64,000 bases of DNA from an uncultured Ferrovum sp. (lineage in GTDB: Bacteria; Pseudomonadota; Gammaproteobacteria; Burkholderiales; Ferrovaceae): contig CAIVHB010000007.1 in NCBI GenBank assembly GCA_903905585.1, forward strand, positions 1-64,000, written 5' to 3'. Positions 1-11,094 of the stretch are shown piece after piece. The position numbers and the translations under genes are program-made. The notes beneath the pieces were generated by a model, which was not told where the DNA came from, did not search any database, and saw only the letters and a list, made by a program, of their open reading frames with translations. The stretch's first letter is position 1. Each line of letters begins with the position of its first letter.

Positions 1-76
1 ACTTTAAGGTACGTACATGATAAGCTTTAAGGCTGTTCCCCGCGAGTGGGGCTTATATGCAAAAGGATTGAGATCC

Positions 77-1189
77 ATGTCGGGTAATACCATCGGCACC
101 TTATTTACGGTAACTTCATTTGGCGAAAGTCATGGCCCAGCGATTGGTTGTGTCGTGGATGGATGCCCACCAGGGTTATCTCTGACCCATGAACACATCC
201 AATTTGAGCTGGATCGTCGAAAACCGGGGACTTCTCGTCACGTGACGCAAAGGCGAGAAAGCGATACGGTTGAAATTCTCTCTGGGATCTTTGAAGGGCT
301 TACGACTGGAGCCCCGATTGGTCTTTTGATCCGCAATGAAGATCAACGCAGCAAAGACTACGGCAATATCGCTGATCGATTTCGCCCTGGGCATGCCGAT
401 TACACCTACACCCAAAAATATGGCTTCCGCGATTATCGTGGAGGCGGCCGTTCTTCAGCGCGTGAAACCGCTGTGCGCGTTGCTGCGGGTGCGATTGCCA
501 AACTTTGGCTGAGAGAGCGCTTTGGGGTGAGCGTGCGAGGATATCTCTCGCAATTAGGTCCCGTGAAGGTTCCTTTTGTACGCTGGGAAGATGTGGATCA
601 AAACCCCTTTTTTGTGGCCAATCAGGATGCGGTGCCCGAGCTTGAAACCTTCATGGATAAGCTGCGCAAAGATGGAGACTCGGTGGGGGCGCGGATTGAT
701 GTCGTGGCAGAAGGCGTTCCTCCTGGTTGGGGAGAGCCTGTTTATGATCGGCTAGATGCCGATCTTGCTTACGCTTTGATGGGCATTAATGCGGTGAAAG
801 GGGTTGAGATTGGAGACGGCTTTGGGGTGATTGATCAACGTGGGACTGTGCACGGTGACGAAATGAGTCCTGAAGGATTTCTTTCTAATCATGCGGGTGG
901 AGTTTTAGGCGGGATTAGCACAGGGCAGTCGATTCTAGCTTCCATTGCAATTAAGCCCACATCGAGTATTCGATTACCCAGAAATTCTGTGAATTTGCAG
1001 GGCGAAGCGGTGATGGTAGAAACCTTTGGTCGTCATGATCCATGCGTTGGTATCCGTGCAACACCCATTGCTGAGGCCATGGTAGCGCTTGTCTTGATGG
1101 ATCATGCACTGCGCCATCGCGCCCAGAATGGAGACGTGAAATGTGAAACCCCAGTTATTCCCGCAAGCTCTTCTAGCCTATCGAGATAA
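77..1189 (+). CDS. aroC: Chorismate synthase
   Basis: Catalyses the last shikimate-pathway step, 5-enolpyruvylshikimate 3-phosphate to chorismate, using reduced FMN in the cytosol. The N-terminus has the family signature [10 protein letters not shown], followed by [15 protein letters not shown] and [13 protein letters not shown], the FMN/substrate-binding stretches. I chose the ATG at 77 because homologues begin [10 protein letters not shown] and AAAAGGATTGAG lies just upstream. An in-frame ATG at 17 would add 20 residues of no family character. At 370 residues it is close to the usual 360. It precedes the leucine genes by 72 bp, and its product feeds the trp genes further along. Confidence 0.97.
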   Translation: MSGNTIGTLFTVTSFGESHGPAIGCVVDGCPPGLSLTHEHIQFELDRRKPGTSRHVTQRRESDTVEILSGIFEGLTTGAPIGLLIRNEDQRSKDYGNIADRFRPGHADYTYTQKYGFRDYRGGGRSSARETAVRVAAGAIAKLWLRERFGVSVRGYLSQLGPVKVPFVRWEDVDQNPFFVANQDAVPELETFMDKLRKDGDSVGARIDVVAEGVPPGWGEPVYDRLDADLAYALMGINAVKGVEIGDGFGVIDQRGTVHGDEMSPEGFLSNHAGGVLGGISTGQSILASIAIKPTSSIRLPRNSVNLQGEAVMVETFGRHDPCVGIRATPIAEAMVALVLMDHALRHRAQNGDVKCETPVIPASSSSLSR

Positions 1190-1261
1190 CAACAGTCTCG
1201 ATCAGAATGCCCAGCTCATGGCAAAATAGCCGATTATCTTGAATCAAAGTGTGAGTTTTTT

Positions 1262-2662
1262 ATGTCCTCGCAAACGCTGTACGACAAACTTTGGCATTCC
1301 CATGTGATTCGCAGTGAGCCGGATGGCACGGCACTGATTTACATTGATCGCCATCTGGTTCATGAAGTGACCAGCCCTCAAGCCTTTGAAGGCTTGCGCC
1401 TGAATAATAGGCCCGTGTGGCGCGTATCTTCGATCTTGGCGACGCAAGACCATAATGTGCCCACTACGGCCGTAAAAGAAATTACGGATCCCGTGTCTCG
1501 TCTTCAAGTCAGCACTTTAGATGAGAATTGCAAATCTCATGGCATTACTGAATTTGCGATGGGAGATCCCCGTCAAGGTATCGTGCATGTGATTGGGCCA
1601 GAACAGGGCGCGACCTTGCCGGGCATGACGGTAGTCTGCGGTGACTCTCATACCAGTACCCACGGGGCATTTGCAGCGCTTGCAATGGGAATCGGTACTT
1701 CTGAAGTCGAACACGTGTTGGCTACCCAATGTTTGTTAAGCAAAAAAGCCAAATCGATGTTGGTGCGTGTCGAAGGTGTTCTGAGGCCAGGAGTGACAGC
1801 TAAAGATGTCGCTTTAGCCGTTATTGGTGAAATCGGAACTGCGGGTGGAACGGGATATGCCATTGAGTTTGGTGGAAGCGCTATTCGTGGTTTGAGCATG
1901 GAAGGCCGAATGACCCTTTGTAATATGGCGATTGAGGCCGGGGCACGCAATGGAATGGTCGCTGCAGACGAAACCACCATCGCGTACTTGCGAGGACGTC
2001 CCTATGCACCCACTGCGCAACAATGGGATGCTGCCGTTGCGGTTTGGAAGACCTTGCACAGTGACGAGCATGCTCAATTTGATCGCGTGGTAGATATTCC
2101 GGCCGACAGCATCGAGCCGCAAGTGACATGGGGTACGTCGCCTGAGATGGTGACTACAATAGGTGGCAAAGTACCCGATCCTGCTCGAGAGACTGATCCC
2201 ACGCGCCGCCAAGGAATCGAAAAGGCCTTGAGCTATATGGGATTGAAAGCCAATACGCCGATTGCTGATATTGAAATCGATAAGGTGTTTATTGGTTCCT
2301 GCACGAACTCAAGAATTGAAGATTTGCGTGCTGCAGCTGATGTGGTGAAAGGTCGTCAAGTTTCATCTCGCGTCAAACTCGCTATGGTTGTACCGGGTTC
2401 AGGTTTAGTGAAGGCCGCTGCTGAAAAAGAGGGCCTGGATCGTATATTTACTGAAGCAGGTTTCGAGTGGCGCAATCCAGGTTGTTCGATGTGCCTGGGA
2501 ATGAATGATGATCGCTTAGAGCCTGGTGAGCGCTGTGCCTCAACCTCTAATCGCAATTTTGAGGGGCGTCAGGGAACAGGAGGCAGAACACACTTGGTGA
2601 GCCCAGCGATGGCTGCTGCCGCTGCGATTGCTGGCCATTTTGTTGATATTCGCAATCTTTAA
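1262..2662 (+). CDS. leuC: 3-isopropylmalate dehydratase, large subunit
   Basis: Large subunit of the aconitase-like isomerase that converts 2-isopropylmalate to 3-isopropylmalate in leucine synthesis, working with LeuD. The segment [12 protein letters not shown] sits near residue 126. The three [4Fe-4S] ligands are visible as Cys347 in GSCTNSR and Cys408/Cys411 in NPGCSMC. The length of 466 matches the proteobacterial LeuC of about 466-470 residues. It opens the leuC-leuD-leuB-asd run, with leuD starting 25 bp downstream. No leader peptide or attenuator is evident in the 72 bp before it. Confidence 0.97.
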   Translation: MSSQTLYDKLWHSHVIRSEPDGTALIYIDRHLVHEVTSPQAFEGLRLNNRPVWRVSSILATQDHNVPTTAVKEITDPVSRLQVSTLDENCKSHGITEFAMGDPRQGIVHVIGPEQGATLPGMTVVCGDSHTSTHGAFAALAMGIGTSEVEHVLATQCLLSKKAKSMLVRVEGVLRPGVTAKDVALAVIGEIGTAGGTGYAIEFGGSAIRGLSMEGRMTLCNMAIEAGARNGMVAADETTIAYLRGRPYAPTAQQWDAAVAVWKTLHSDEHAQFDRVVDIPADSIEPQVTWGTSPEMVTTIGGKVPDPARETDPTRRQGIEKALSYMGLKANTPIADIEIDKVFIGSCTNSRIEDLRAAADVVKGRQVSSRVKLAMVVPGSGLVKAAAEKEGLDRIFTEAGFEWRNPGCSMCLGMNDDRLEPGERCASTSNRNFEGRQGTGGRTHLVSPAMAAAAAIAGHFVDIRNL

Positions 2663-2687
2663 GCGCAGCAAGTAAGGAATTTACACA

Positions 2688-3338
2688 ATGCAAAAATTTA
2701 CTACGCATGATGGCTTGGTGGCCCCTATGGATCGCGCTAATGTCGATACCGATGCCATCATTCCTAAGCAATTTCTGAAGTCGATCAAGCGTTCGGGGTT
2801 CGGCCCTAACTTATTCGATGCATGGCGCTATCTTGATGAAGGACAGCCTGGTAAAGACAATTCTAACCGTCCTCTCAACCCTGATTTCGTTTTGAATCAA
2901 GCACGCTATAAAGGTGCATCCATCTTGTTGACGCGGGAAAACTTTGGTTGTGGGTCGAGTCGTGAGCACGCCCCTTGGGCATTAGAGGATTATGGTTTTC
3001 GCGCTGTGATTGCTTCTTCCTTCGCCGATATCTTCCATAGTAATTCCTATAAAAATGGTTTGCTTCCCATTACCTTGTCGGCCGAAATCGTGAACGATTT
3101 GCTTCACACCACGCTAAGCCATGAGGGATATCGTCTCACCATTGATCTGCCTGAACAAAAAGTAATGACTCCCGACGGACGCGCATTCACTTTCGAGATT
3201 GATGGATTTAGAAAATATTGTTTGATTGAAGGCTTGGATGATATTGGTCTGACGCTTCGTCATGCAGAGGAAATAAAAAACTTTGAGGGTAGCCGGCGCG
3301 CCGCCCAACCTTGGCTTTATGTGGAGAGTGCACGATGA
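2688..3338 (+). CDS. leuD: 3-isopropylmalate dehydratase, small subunit
   Basis: Small (swivel-domain) subunit that completes the isopropylmalate isomerase with LeuC. Recognisable parts are the start [16 protein letters not shown], the [14 protein letters not shown] segment and the substrate-binding loop [13 protein letters not shown]. At 216 residues it has the usual length of proteobacterial LeuD (about 200-216). A Shine-Dalgarno-like TAAGGAA lies about 10 bases before the ATG. Its TGA overlaps the leuB ATG by four bases (ATGA), so translation of the two is probably coupled. Confidence 0.97.
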   Translation: MQKFTTHDGLVAPMDRANVDTDAIIPKQFLKSIKRSGFGPNLFDAWRYLDEGQPGKDNSNRPLNPDFVLNQARYKGASILLTRENFGCGSSREHAPWALEDYGFRAVIASSFADIFHSNSYKNGLLPITLSAEIVNDLLHTTLSHEGYRLTIDLPEQKVMTPDGRAFTFEIDGFRKYCLIEGLDDIGLTLRHAEEIKNFEGSRRAAQPWLYVESAR

Positions 3339-4414
3339 AAGTCGCTGTATTGGCTGGAGATGGGATTGGCCCAGAAATTATTGCTGAAGCGTTAAAAGTC
3401 ATTGATGTGCTTCGTGCAGAAGGTCTTCATATAGAAACAGAGGCGGCTGCAGTGGGTGGAGCAGGGGTAGACCTGACTGGAGACCCACTTCCAGAAGCCA
3501 CTTTGAAACTCTGCCGTGAATCGGATGCCATTTTATTTGGCGCGATTGGTGGCCCTCAGTACGATGTATTGCCCCGTGAACAACGTCCGGAGCGGGGACT
3601 ATTGCGTTTGCGTAAAGAACTTGATTTGTTTGCAAACCTTCGTCCGGCAAAAGTGTTTCCCCAGTTAGCTGCGGCTTCAACCTTGCGTGCTGATGTGGTG
3701 GCTGGGCTAGATATGCTGATCATTCGTGAGCTCACCGGTGATATTTATTTTGGTGAGCCGCGGGGTATTCGCATTGAGGCCAATGGAGAGCGGGTAGGTT
3801 TCAACACCATGATTTATAGTGAAAGTGAGATCCGTCGGGTAGCGCATGTAGGCTTTCAGTCTGCGCAACGACGCAACCATCGCCTGTGCTCGGTCGATAA
3901 AATGAATGTGTTGGAAGCGACCCAGTTATGGAGGGACGTGGTGATCGAGGTTTCTAAGGAATATCCTGACGTCGAGCTTTCACATCTGTTGGTCGATAAT
4001 GCAGCGATGCAATTGGTTCGCAATCCTCGTCAGTTTGATGTGATCCTAACGGGAAATATTTTTGGCGACATCTTATCGGATGAGGCCTCAATGCTGACAG
4101 GTTCTATCGGCATGTTGCCATCGGCTTCTTTGAACGCTGGTTCTCAGGGCTTGTATGAGCCGATTCATGGATCGGCCCCTGATATCGCAGGGAAAGGCTT
4201 GGCAAATCCGTTGGCGCAAATTCTCTCGTTGGCAATGATGTTTCGGTACTCCTTAAACCGAGCTGATCTTGCTGATCGCATCGAAAAAGCAGTAGAAGAT
4301 ACGCTTGAGGCTGGCTATCGCACGGGCGATATTGCAATGCCCGGGGAAAAGAAGATTGGAACCGTTGAGATGGGTGATGCAGTAGTTCGCGCCCTTAAGC
4401 AGGGGCATGCATGA
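3335..4414 (+). CDS. leuB: 3-isopropylmalate dehydrogenase
   Basis: NAD-dependent oxidative decarboxylation of 3-isopropylmalate, the third leucine-specific step. The protein begins [15 protein letters not shown]. It contains the substrate-binding [19 protein letters not shown] and the metal/nucleotide-binding [13 protein letters not shown] and [13 protein letters not shown] motifs. A longer in-frame start at 3311 lies inside leuD and lacks family similarity. The ATG at 3335 overlaps the leuD stop and gives a normal 359 residues. Its own TGA overlaps the asd start, continuing the coupled series. Confidence 0.97.
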   Translation: MKVAVLAGDGIGPEIIAEALKVIDVLRAEGLHIETEAAAVGGAGVDLTGDPLPEATLKLCRESDAILFGAIGGPQYDVLPREQRPERGLLRLRKELDLFANLRPAKVFPQLAAASTLRADVVAGLDMLIIRELTGDIYFGEPRGIRIEANGERVGFNTMIYSESEIRRVAHVGFQSAQRRNHRLCSVDKMNVLEATQLWRDVVIEVSKEYPDVELSHLLVDNAAMQLVRNPRQFDVILTGNIFGDILSDEASMLTGSIGMLPSASLNAGSQGLYEPIHGSAPDIAGKGLANPLAQILSLAMMFRYSLNRADLADRIEKAVEDTLEAGYRTGDIAMPGEKKIGTVEMGDAVVRALKQGHA

Positions 4415-5532
4415 TGTTAAAAACGGGATTAATTGGATGGCGTGGGATGGTGGGTTCCGTGCTCATGCAGCGTATGCAAGAGGAGCAAGATTTTGCCTAT
4501 ATTGCCCCCACTTTTTTTACCACCTCTCAAGTCGGTGCTGCTGCCCCAAGCCTAGCGGGTGATCAAGCAAAGCTGCATGACGCAAGTGATTTAAATCTTC
4601 TTGCAGAAATGGACGTGATTCTGACTTGCCAAGGTGGAGATTACACCACTGAAATCTTTGATGCCCTGCGAGCTCAAGGTTGGAGCGGATATTGGATCGA
4701 CGCTGCTTCAACGCTCAGGATGCGGGATGACGCCGTTATCATTCTTGATCCCGTTAATCGAGAAGTGATTGATGCGGCACTCGATTCAGGTATAAAGAAT
4801 TATGTGGGCGGCAATTGTACTGTTAGTCTGATGTTGATGGGCTTGGGGGGATTGTTTCGAGAGGATCTCGTTGAGTGGGTTTCAGCAATGACATATCAAG
4901 CAGCATCGGGAGCAGGTGCGCAAAATATGCGTGAACTGCTTGCTCAGATGGGGGTGTTAGAAAACAAGGTTGCCCCGCAACTTGCTGATCCTGCCTCTGC
5001 AATATTGGAAATTGATGCTGCTGTGACGGCTTCCTTGCGAGATGGCTCACTCCCTACCCAAAATTTTGGATATCCGCTTGCGGGTAGTTTATTGCCTTGG
5101 ATTGATAAAGATTTAGGCAATGGGCAAAGCAAAGAGGAATGGAAGGCGCAGGTCGAAGCCAATAAAATTCTTGGTCAATCTGCTCACCCTATTCCTGTTG
5201 ATGGAGTATGTGTGCGGATTGGAGCGATGAGATGTCATAGCCAGGGCTTAACGATCAAGATAAAAGAAGACTTACCGATCCATCAAATTGAGAAAATTAT
5301 TGCATCTTCTAATGATTGGGTCCGCGTGATTCCGAATCAGCGGGAGGCTAGCTTAATGGGTTTGACCCCCACTGCAGTCAGTGGAAAATTAGATATTCCG
5401 GTAGGTAGATTACGGAAATTATCTTTGGGGCCTCACTACTTATCTGCGTTCACAGTAGGTGATCAGTTACTTTGGGGTGCAGCAGAGCCCTTGCGGCGCA
5501 TGCTTAGGATTCTCGCCGCAAGGACAAATTAG
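4411..5532 (+). CDS. asd: Aspartate-semialdehyde dehydrogenase
   Basis: Reduces aspartyl-4-phosphate to aspartate semialdehyde with NADPH, feeding lysine/diaminopimelate, threonine and methionine synthesis. The N-terminal nucleotide-binding sequence is [13 protein letters not shown]. The catalytic cysteine is Cys136 in [10 protein letters not shown], and residues around 238-260 have the usual substrate-binding arginine/histidine region. ATG codons at 4411 and 4414 are both possible; 4411 gives an ATGA overlap with leuB, 4414 a one-residue shorter protein. The 373-residue length is typical of the Gram-negative type. An asd gene after leuB is a common betaproteobacterial arrangement. Confidence 0.96.
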   Translation: MMLKTGLIGWRGMVGSVLMQRMQEEQDFAYIAPTFFTTSQVGAAAPSLAGDQAKLHDASDLNLLAEMDVILTCQGGDYTTEIFDALRAQGWSGYWIDAASTLRMRDDAVIILDPVNREVIDAALDSGIKNYVGGNCTVSLMLMGLGGLFREDLVEWVSAMTYQAASGAGAQNMRELLAQMGVLENKVAPQLADPASAILEIDAAVTASLRDGSLPTQNFGYPLAGSLLPWIDKDLGNGQSKEEWKAQVEANKILGQSAHPIPVDGVCVRIGAMRCHSQGLTIKIKEDLPIHQIEKIIASSNDWVRVIPNQREASLMGLTPTAVSGKLDIPVGRLRKLSLGPHYLSAFTVGDQLLWGAAEPLRRMLRILAARTN

Positions 5533-5587
5533 TGGTAACTTTCTGGGTTGCAAGGCGATATCGACCGCAGCACCTATGGAGTTTTGA

Positions 5588-8431
5588 ATGCGCGGCACTG
5601 TGAAACCCCCCATGATTAAACTGCAAGGCTTAAAACCTTGGATACTTGCGCTTAGCTTTTTACTAAGTGCTGGAATGGCTGATGCCGCAAGTTTTGGCAA
5701 GATGAAGGTCTTGTCGACACTCGGTCAGCCTTTGCTTGCCGAAATCGATTTGGTGAATGTCACGCCCGATGATTTGCTCGGCATGTCAGCGAAGATCGCT
5801 TCTGCTGAGATGTTTAGCGAAGCGAATATCGAACGATCTCCTGCTTTGGATTCAGTGAAGTTGGTGATTGATAAACGTGAAAACGGTCAGCCTTTTATTC
5901 GTGTGAGTAGCTCACAAGCTATTTCACTTGCGTCGTTGAATCTATTAGTTGAGGTGAATTGGGCTTCGGGGCGTTTGGTCAGGGATTATCCGGTTTTACT
6001 CAACCCACCTAAATCCGTGGCAAGCGCATCGGGTGCGGGGACTGTTAACCCGCCTGGGTTTGTGAATCAAACGCCTCCCACTCCTGTTGAGGCAAAAGAG
6101 AAAGAGCCTTCAGCGCCTGCTGTTGAATCCTCCAAACCCATCGCACCTCCCACGCAAGTTGCTACTTCTGCTCCACCGCCACCGCCGCCACCGCCGCCTG
6201 CTGCGCCTGCGCCAGCACCGGAAGCCTCTCGCGAAGAGTCCGCCCCGCCACCCGTTCTCCCAGCGGGGGCTACTTCGCCTGAGCGTTCAAGTACCAATGA
6301 AAAATCGACTAAAGCAGTGGATAGCCAAGCTAAGCCTCATAAAATAGTAAAGGTCAAAAATGGAGATACGCTGACCAACATCGCAGCTAAACTTCACCCG
6401 CCTAAGGGGATGCTAGAACAGACCATGGTGGCGGTATTCGAAGCTAATCGTCGGGCATTTATTAAAGATAATGTCAATCGCATCCGGGCTGGATCTAGCC
6501 TAGAAATACCGGATGCAGCTGAGGTAGCTGCTGTTCCATCCGAAGAGGCAAGTAAGCGTCTTAAATTAATGGCCAAAGATTTCGATGCCTATCGTGGCCG
6601 TCTGGCGAGTGCTGCAGCAGCTCGGCCTGTCGCTTCTTCTTCGGCTAAAGCGCCGGTTACAGGAAAAATGGAAGGGGCTGCAGATGATGCGGCAACGCCC
6701 GTGAAGCCCGGTGCAAATGATGTTTTGAAGCTATCACGAAGCGCAGAGGGTAAAAAAACCGAAAAGTCTGGGCGTGGTGAGGAGCCTAAGACAGATAAAG
6801 CCCCGGAGAAATCGTCTGAGAAAGGCAAGGCCAATTCGGCGCTTGAGGACAAACTCCGGGAAGAAGCGATTGTTCGTGAGAATCAGCTTAAGGAAGCGCG
6901 CGAACGTGCGGCTATCCTTGAAAAAGATGTAGGGCAAATGCGAAAGCTTTTGCAGGAGAAAGAGGAGCTTGCTCGTAAGACTGAAATAGAGAATGCAAAA
7001 AAAGCGGAAGAGCAAAAAAAGGCGGATGAGAAACAAAAAGCGGAAGAGCAGAAGAGAACTGCTTCCAAAATGATGGCTCCAGTCGCTTTGCCCGAAGCAA
7101 TCAAACCGGTGCTCACAGAGGAACAAAAAGAAGCGGCAAGGAAAGAGTCACAATTGAGCAAAGAGGCTGCTGCCAAAAAAGAGGCAGATAACAAGCCCGC
7201 AGAAGAAAAGCCCCCTAAAGTTGACGATGCGGGCTCGGCCAGTAAAGTGCCAGAAGCTTCAGCACCCCCCGCTAAAGCTGCGGGCGAAGCAAATGAAAAA
7301 GATACCAAAGAGACGGATCAAGAGAAAAAAGAAAGTGTTAAAGAAGAAGAGAAGCCGGTTGCACCCTTGGGCCGACCCGATAAAAAACCGGCCCCGCCAG
7401 AAACCCCTGAGGCATCATCAGGCATCCTAGGCCTGCTCACAGAGAATCCCCTAGCGATCGCCGGAGGTTTGGCAACCGGGGTATTGGTGGGTTGGCTGGG
7501 CTTAACTGCGCTGCGTCGCCGTCGTGAGAGACTGCAGGATGCGCTGTTTGAACCGGACCCTATTGATCCCATTTCTCATGGGGTCACTACGCCAGAATCA
7601 GAGCCCGTCCCTGTTGAGCAGGTTAAGGCCGTGCAAATTGCCGAGACCCTTAAAAGTTTCTCTGAGGGCGATGCGGCAGAAGAATTGGCATCTAATGTGC
7701 GTCAGGATGTTGACCCGATCGAAGAGGCGGATGTTTACATTGCCTATGGTCGAAATGAGCAAGCCGAAGAAATACTGCTCAAAGCAATCATGTCAAATCC
7801 AGCGCGTCTGGAGCTCATTAAGAAATTGCTCGATCTCTACGCCATGGAAAAACGGTTGCCAGATTATGCGCAAGGCTTTGCCAAGTTGCAGTCTCTGGCG
7901 CCGGCCGGAAGTACCTTGCTGGCGGCCGCAAGAAGGGTAGGCGCAGAGCTTGATCCTGCCAATCCTCTTTACAGCATGGTGGCCCCTCCTGCCGCTCCTG
8001 CAGCAGCCCCAGTGATCGCTCCAACTGCAGCAACACCGCCGAGCTTGAGAGGCGTGGATCTTGACGTGACTTCTGGCCCGGCACCTGCGGGTGGTCCTAA
8101 TATTGCTTCCGCTCCTTCCGCCCCCGCTTCTTCTCTTGTTCCGCCTGTGCCTGGAGAATCTGTCACACCTCCTGGTAGTTTTGGCGATATCAATCTTGAG
8201 CTCGATGCGGAAAAACCAGCAGCAACCCCCGCAGTCACTCCCGCAGATACGCCTCCTGCTGAACGCGGGCCAGAGTGGCAAGCTGTTGCAACGCAATTGG
8301 ATCTTGCACGGGCGTATATGGAAATTGAAGACAAGGACAATGCGCGCGATCTACTCAATGAGGTGATTGCAAAAGGAGATGCTGCCCAGCGCGGCGAGGC
8401 AGAGCGCATTCTGGCTGAACTAGGCGGCTAG
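5588..8431 (+). CDS. fimV: FimV/HubP-type polar hub protein
   Basis: Large inner-membrane protein that binds peptidoglycan and organises the cell pole, type IV pili or division machinery in relatives. Order along 947 residues: signal peptide (about 1-34), conserved N-terminal FimV domain, Pro/Ala linker with an eight-plus proline run near residues 197-205, LysM around 253-300, a long Lys/Glu-rich coiled-coil region about 400-610, one transmembrane helix about 620-640 followed by RRRRER, acidic cytoplasmic region with a TPR-like segment, and the C-terminal FimV motif ending in AERILAELGG. GGAG six bases before the ATG at 5588 supports this start; ATG 5612 would still leave a signal peptide. 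The exact partner in this organism is unknown. Confidence 0.93.
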   Translation: MRGTVKPPMIKLQGLKPWILALSFLLSAGMADAASFGKMKVLSTLGQPLLAEIDLVNVTPDDLLGMSAKIASAEMFSEANIERSPALDSVKLVIDKRENGQPFIRVSSSQAISLASLNLLVEVNWASGRLVRDYPVLLNPPKSVASASGAGTVNPPGFVNQTPPTPVEAKEKEPSAPAVESSKPIAPPTQVATSAPPPPPPPPPAAPAPAPEASREESAPPPVLPAGATSPERSSTNEKSTKAVDSQAKPHKIVKVKNGDTLTNIAAKLHPPKGMLEQTMVAVFEANRRAFIKDNVNRIRAGSSLEIPDAAEVAAVPSEEASKRLKLMAKDFDAYRGRLASAAAARPVASSSAKAPVTGKMEGAADDAATPVKPGANDVLKLSRSAEGKKTEKSGRGEEPKTDKAPEKSSEKGKANSALEDKLREEAIVRENQLKEARERAAILEKDVGQMRKLLQEKEELARKTEIENAKKAEEQKKADEKQKAEEQKRTASKMMAPVALPEAIKPVLTEEQKEAARKESQLSKEAAAKKEADNKPAEEKPPKVDDAGSASKVPEASAPPAKAAGEANEKDTKETDQEKKESVKEEEKPVAPLGRPDKKPAPPETPEASSGILGLLTENPLAIAGGLATGVLVGWLGLTALRRRRERLQDALFEPDPIDPISHGVTTPESEPVPVEQVKAVQIAETLKSFSEGDAAEELASNVRQDVDPIEEADVYIAYGRNEQAEEILLKAIMSNPARLELIKKLLDLYAMEKRLPDYAQGFAKLQSLAPAGSTLLAAARRVGAELDPANPLYSMVAPPAAPAAAPVIAPTAATPPSLRGVDLDVTSGPAPAGGPNIASAPSAPASSLVPPVPGESVTPPGSFGDINLELDAEKPAATPAVTPADTPPAERGPEWQAVATQLDLARAYMEIEDKDNARDLLNEVIAKGDAAQRGEAERILAELGG

Positions 8432-8447
8432 GAAAGCCCGCTAAGTT

Positions 8448-9260
8448 GTGCGAATAGCACTCGGACTGGAGTATGACGGCCGTGGATTTGCTGGTTGGCA
8501 ACGTCAATCAGATTTACCAACGGTTCAGCTGGCGGTGGAATCTGCCATCGCAGCAATCGCAGGGCACGAGGTGACCTTGCATGCTGCGGGACGAACCGAC
8601 CGAGGTGTGCATGCCCTCCTTCAAGTAGCGCATTTTGATACCGATGCAGACCGCCCCGAAACAGCTTGGGTGCGGGGGGTAAATAGTCATCTGCCTCAAG
8701 GGATCGCAGTGCTTTGGGCTACCGTTGTGGAAGAACGTTTTCATGCTCGATTTTCAGCTACTGGCAGGCATTACCGTTATTTAATGCTCGATCACCCCGT
8801 TCGGCCTGCCTTGGCAGCAGGACAGTTAGGTTGGTACCACGCAAAGCTGGATGTTGAAGCAATGGCTGCAGCCTGTTTATGTTTGTTGGGAGAACATGAT
8901 TTTTCTAGTTTTCGAGCGTCAGAGTGCCAGTCAGATACCCCTGTAAAAGAAGTTCGTTACGTGAGCGTTCAGCGACTTGGTGGGCTGATAGAATTTCGCT
9001 TCTCAGCCAATGGATTTTTGCATCATATGGTACGTAATCTTGTGGGAAGTTTGGTGGCGATTGGAAGTCACCGCCAACCTGTAGAGTGGATGGCCGAGTT
9101 GCTATTTGCCCGGGATCGCACCATTGCGGCACCTACCTTTGCGCCAGATGGTTTGTATCTGAGCAAAATTGACTATCCCGCTGAATTCAATTTACCCCTC
9201 ACACAGCCACATTGTTTGTTGTCATCAGATGCTGTCCTTGCTGAATCGGGCTTTCAGTGA
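8448..9260 (+). CDS. truA: tRNA pseudouridine(38-40) synthase
   Basis: Converts uridines 38-40 of the tRNA anticodon arm to pseudouridine. The catalytic aspartate is in AAGRTDRGVHA, and the RYLMLDHPVRPAL and MVRNLVGSL segments are typical of TruA. It begins with GTG at 8448, giving MRIALGLEYDGRGFAGWQ, which aligns with the family start. Length 270 is normal. The stop overlaps the trpF start as TGATG. The fimV-truA-trpF order is conserved in betaproteobacteria, although the functions are unrelated. Confidence 0.96.
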   Translation: MRIALGLEYDGRGFAGWQRQSDLPTVQLAVESAIAAIAGHEVTLHAAGRTDRGVHALLQVAHFDTDADRPETAWVRGVNSHLPQGIAVLWATVVEERFHARFSATGRHYRYLMLDHPVRPALAAGQLGWYHAKLDVEAMAAACLCLLGEHDFSSFRASECQSDTPVKEVRYVSVQRLGGLIEFRFSANGFLHHMVRNLVGSLVAIGSHRQPVEWMAELLFARDRTIAAPTFAPDGLYLSKIDYPAEFNLPLTQPHCLLSSDAVLAESGFQ

Positions 9261-9877
9261 TGCGCTGTCGAATTAAAATCTGTGGTTTGACGAGGCCTGA
9301 AGATGTAGAGACTTGCGTAGAGGCAGGTGCTGACGCCATTGGTTTTGTTTTTTATTCTGAGAGTCCGCGCGCTGTAACGCCTCAAAACATGCAAGCGCTT
9401 TTAGCGAACATTCCTGCCTTTGTGCAAACTGTGGGGCTTTTTGTAAATCCTGATCGTCGATGGGTGGAAGAGGTTTGTCAGGCCGTGCCTTTAGATCTTT
9501 TGCAATTTCATGGTGAAGAGTCCCGTGCGTTCTGTGAAAGCTTTGGAAAACCTTATATCAAGGCTATTCGGGTTAGACCCGAGCTCGATTTGCTACAATA
9601 TTGCTTCACCTATGCGTCTGCGCGGGGTGTGTTGTTGGATGCTTACCACCCAAACCTTTGGGGCGGGAGTGGGCAATCCTTCGATTGGTCTTTGATACCA
9701 AAGAATTGTTCTCTTCCGGTGATTTTGTCGGGAGGGTTGAATGAATCGAACGTGGGTGAGGCGATTCGCGCCGTGCACCCGTTTGCCGTCGATGTTAGCA
9801 GTGGCGTGGAGATCTCGAAGGGGATCAAGGACGCCAGTCGCATCCAGGCGTTTATCAGCGGAGTTTTAAAAGCATGA
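9260..9877 (+). CDS. trpF: Phosphoribosylanthranilate isomerase
   Basis: Amadori rearrangement of N-(5-phosphoribosyl)anthranilate in tryptophan synthesis, a (beta/alpha)8 barrel. Visible motifs are [11 protein letters not shown] with the catalytic cysteine, [25 protein letters not shown] and the phosphate-binding SGGL...VDVSSGVE. I start at ATG 9260, which overlaps the truA stop by one base; a GTG at 9257 would add one residue. Length 205 is standard for monofunctional TrpF. The stop overlaps trpB by four bases. Confidence 0.96.
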   Translation: MRCRIKICGLTRPEDVETCVEAGADAIGFVFYSESPRAVTPQNMQALLANIPAFVQTVGLFVNPDRRWVEEVCQAVPLDLLQFHGEESRAFCESFGKPYIKAIRVRPELDLLQYCFTYASARGVLLDAYHPNLWGGSGQSFDWSLIPKNCSLPVILSGGLNESNVGEAIRAVHPFAVDVSSGVEISKGIKDASRIQAFISGVLKA

Positions 9878-11073
9878 AGATTTATGACCTGCCGGATGCA
9901 AGAGGGCACTTTGGTCCTTATGGTGGAACCTTTGTTGCAGAGACACTGATTGCAGCATTAGATGAACTGCGCCTGAACTACTTGCGCTTAAAAGATGACC
10001 CTAAGTTTAAAGAAGAGCTGGCCTACGAACTGGCTCACTATGTAGGGCGTCCTAGCCCGATTTACTTTGCTCGTCGCATGACGGAACTGGCCGGTGGGGC
10101 ACAAATTTTCTTGAAGCGTGAAGATTTGAATCATACGGGGGCTCATAAGGTTAACAATACGGTTGGCCAGGCAATGGTAGCGCGTCATATGGGCAAGCCC
10201 CGTATCATCGCGGAAACCGGGGCCGGACAGCACGGTGTGGCTTCAGCAACCGTTGCTGCGCGTTATGGAATGGAATGCGTGGTTTACATGGGTTCCGAGG
10301 ATGTGAAACGTCAGGCGCAAAACGTGTATCGCATGAAATTACTGGGTGCGACCGTTGTGCCGGTGGAAAGTGGCTCGAAGACTCTCAAGGATGCGCTCAA
10401 CGAAGCAATGAGAGATTGGGTGACCAACGTACAGAATACTTTTTACATTATCGGAACCGTTGCAGGTCCCCATCCTTATCCCATGATGGTGCGTGACTTT
10501 AACTCTATCGTTGGTAAAGAATGCCTGACGCAAATGCCTGAGATGTGTGGCCGCCAACCTGATGCAGTGCTTGCTTGCGTTGGGGGAGGGAGCAATGCGA
10601 TGGGCATCTTCCATCCCTATATTCCTTATGAAGAAGTGCGCCTCATTGGCGTTGAAGCGGGCGGGGAAGGGATTGCTACAGGTAAACATTCGGCTTCTTT
10701 ATCTGCCGGAACACCCGGTGTGTTGCATGGCAATCGCACCTATCTGCTGCAAGATGAGAACGGTCAAATCATTGAGACCCATTCCGTCTCTGCAGGGCTA
10801 GATTATCCTGGAGTGGGCCCCGAGCACGCTTGGTTAAAAGATAGCGGCCGGGCTGAGTATGTCAATGTGACTGATGATGAAGCATTGCAAGCATTCCATG
10901 ATCTTTGCCGTCATGAAGGGATTATCCCGGCCCTGGAATCTAGTCATGCCTTGGCTTATGCAATGAAACTTGCTAAAGAAATGCGACCTGATCAAATTAT
11001 TTTGGTGAACCTTTCAGGCCGTGGCGATAAAGATATGGCGACCGTTGCTGAACGCATGGGTATGACTTTATAA
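9874..11073 (+). CDS. trpB: Tryptophan synthase, beta chain
   Basis: Condenses indole with serine to form tryptophan, with PLP bound as a Schiff base. The PLP lysine is Lys92 in HTGAHKVNN. Other hallmarks are GPYGGTFV at the start, [11 protein letters not shown], the phosphate loop CVGGGSNA and the C-terminal SGRGDKD. The length of 399 is normal. It is coupled to trpF by an ATGA overlap and followed 21 bp later by trpA, as needed for the alpha2-beta2 complex. Confidence 0.98.
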   Translation: MKIYDLPDARGHFGPYGGTFVAETLIAALDELRLNYLRLKDDPKFKEELAYELAHYVGRPSPIYFARRMTELAGGAQIFLKREDLNHTGAHKVNNTVGQAMVARHMGKPRIIAETGAGQHGVASATVAARYGMECVVYMGSEDVKRQAQNVYRMKLLGATVVPVESGSKTLKDALNEAMRDWVTNVQNTFYIIGTVAGPHPYPMMVRDFNSIVGKECLTQMPEMCGRQPDAVLACVGGGSNAMGIFHPYIPYEEVRLIGVEAGGEGIATGKHSASLSAGTPGVLHGNRTYLLQDENGQIIETHSVSAGLDYPGVGPEHAWLKDSGRAEYVNVTDDEALQAFHDLCRHEGIIPALESSHALAYAMKLAKEMRPDQIILVNLSGRGDKDMATVAERMGMTL

Positions 11074-11094
11074 AATAGTTTTTGGAGAAACACA

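Noticed and set aside
6067-6347. Reading frames on both strands inside fimV
   Set aside because: They arise from the Pro/Ala-rich linker composition and overlap a clearly coding frame.
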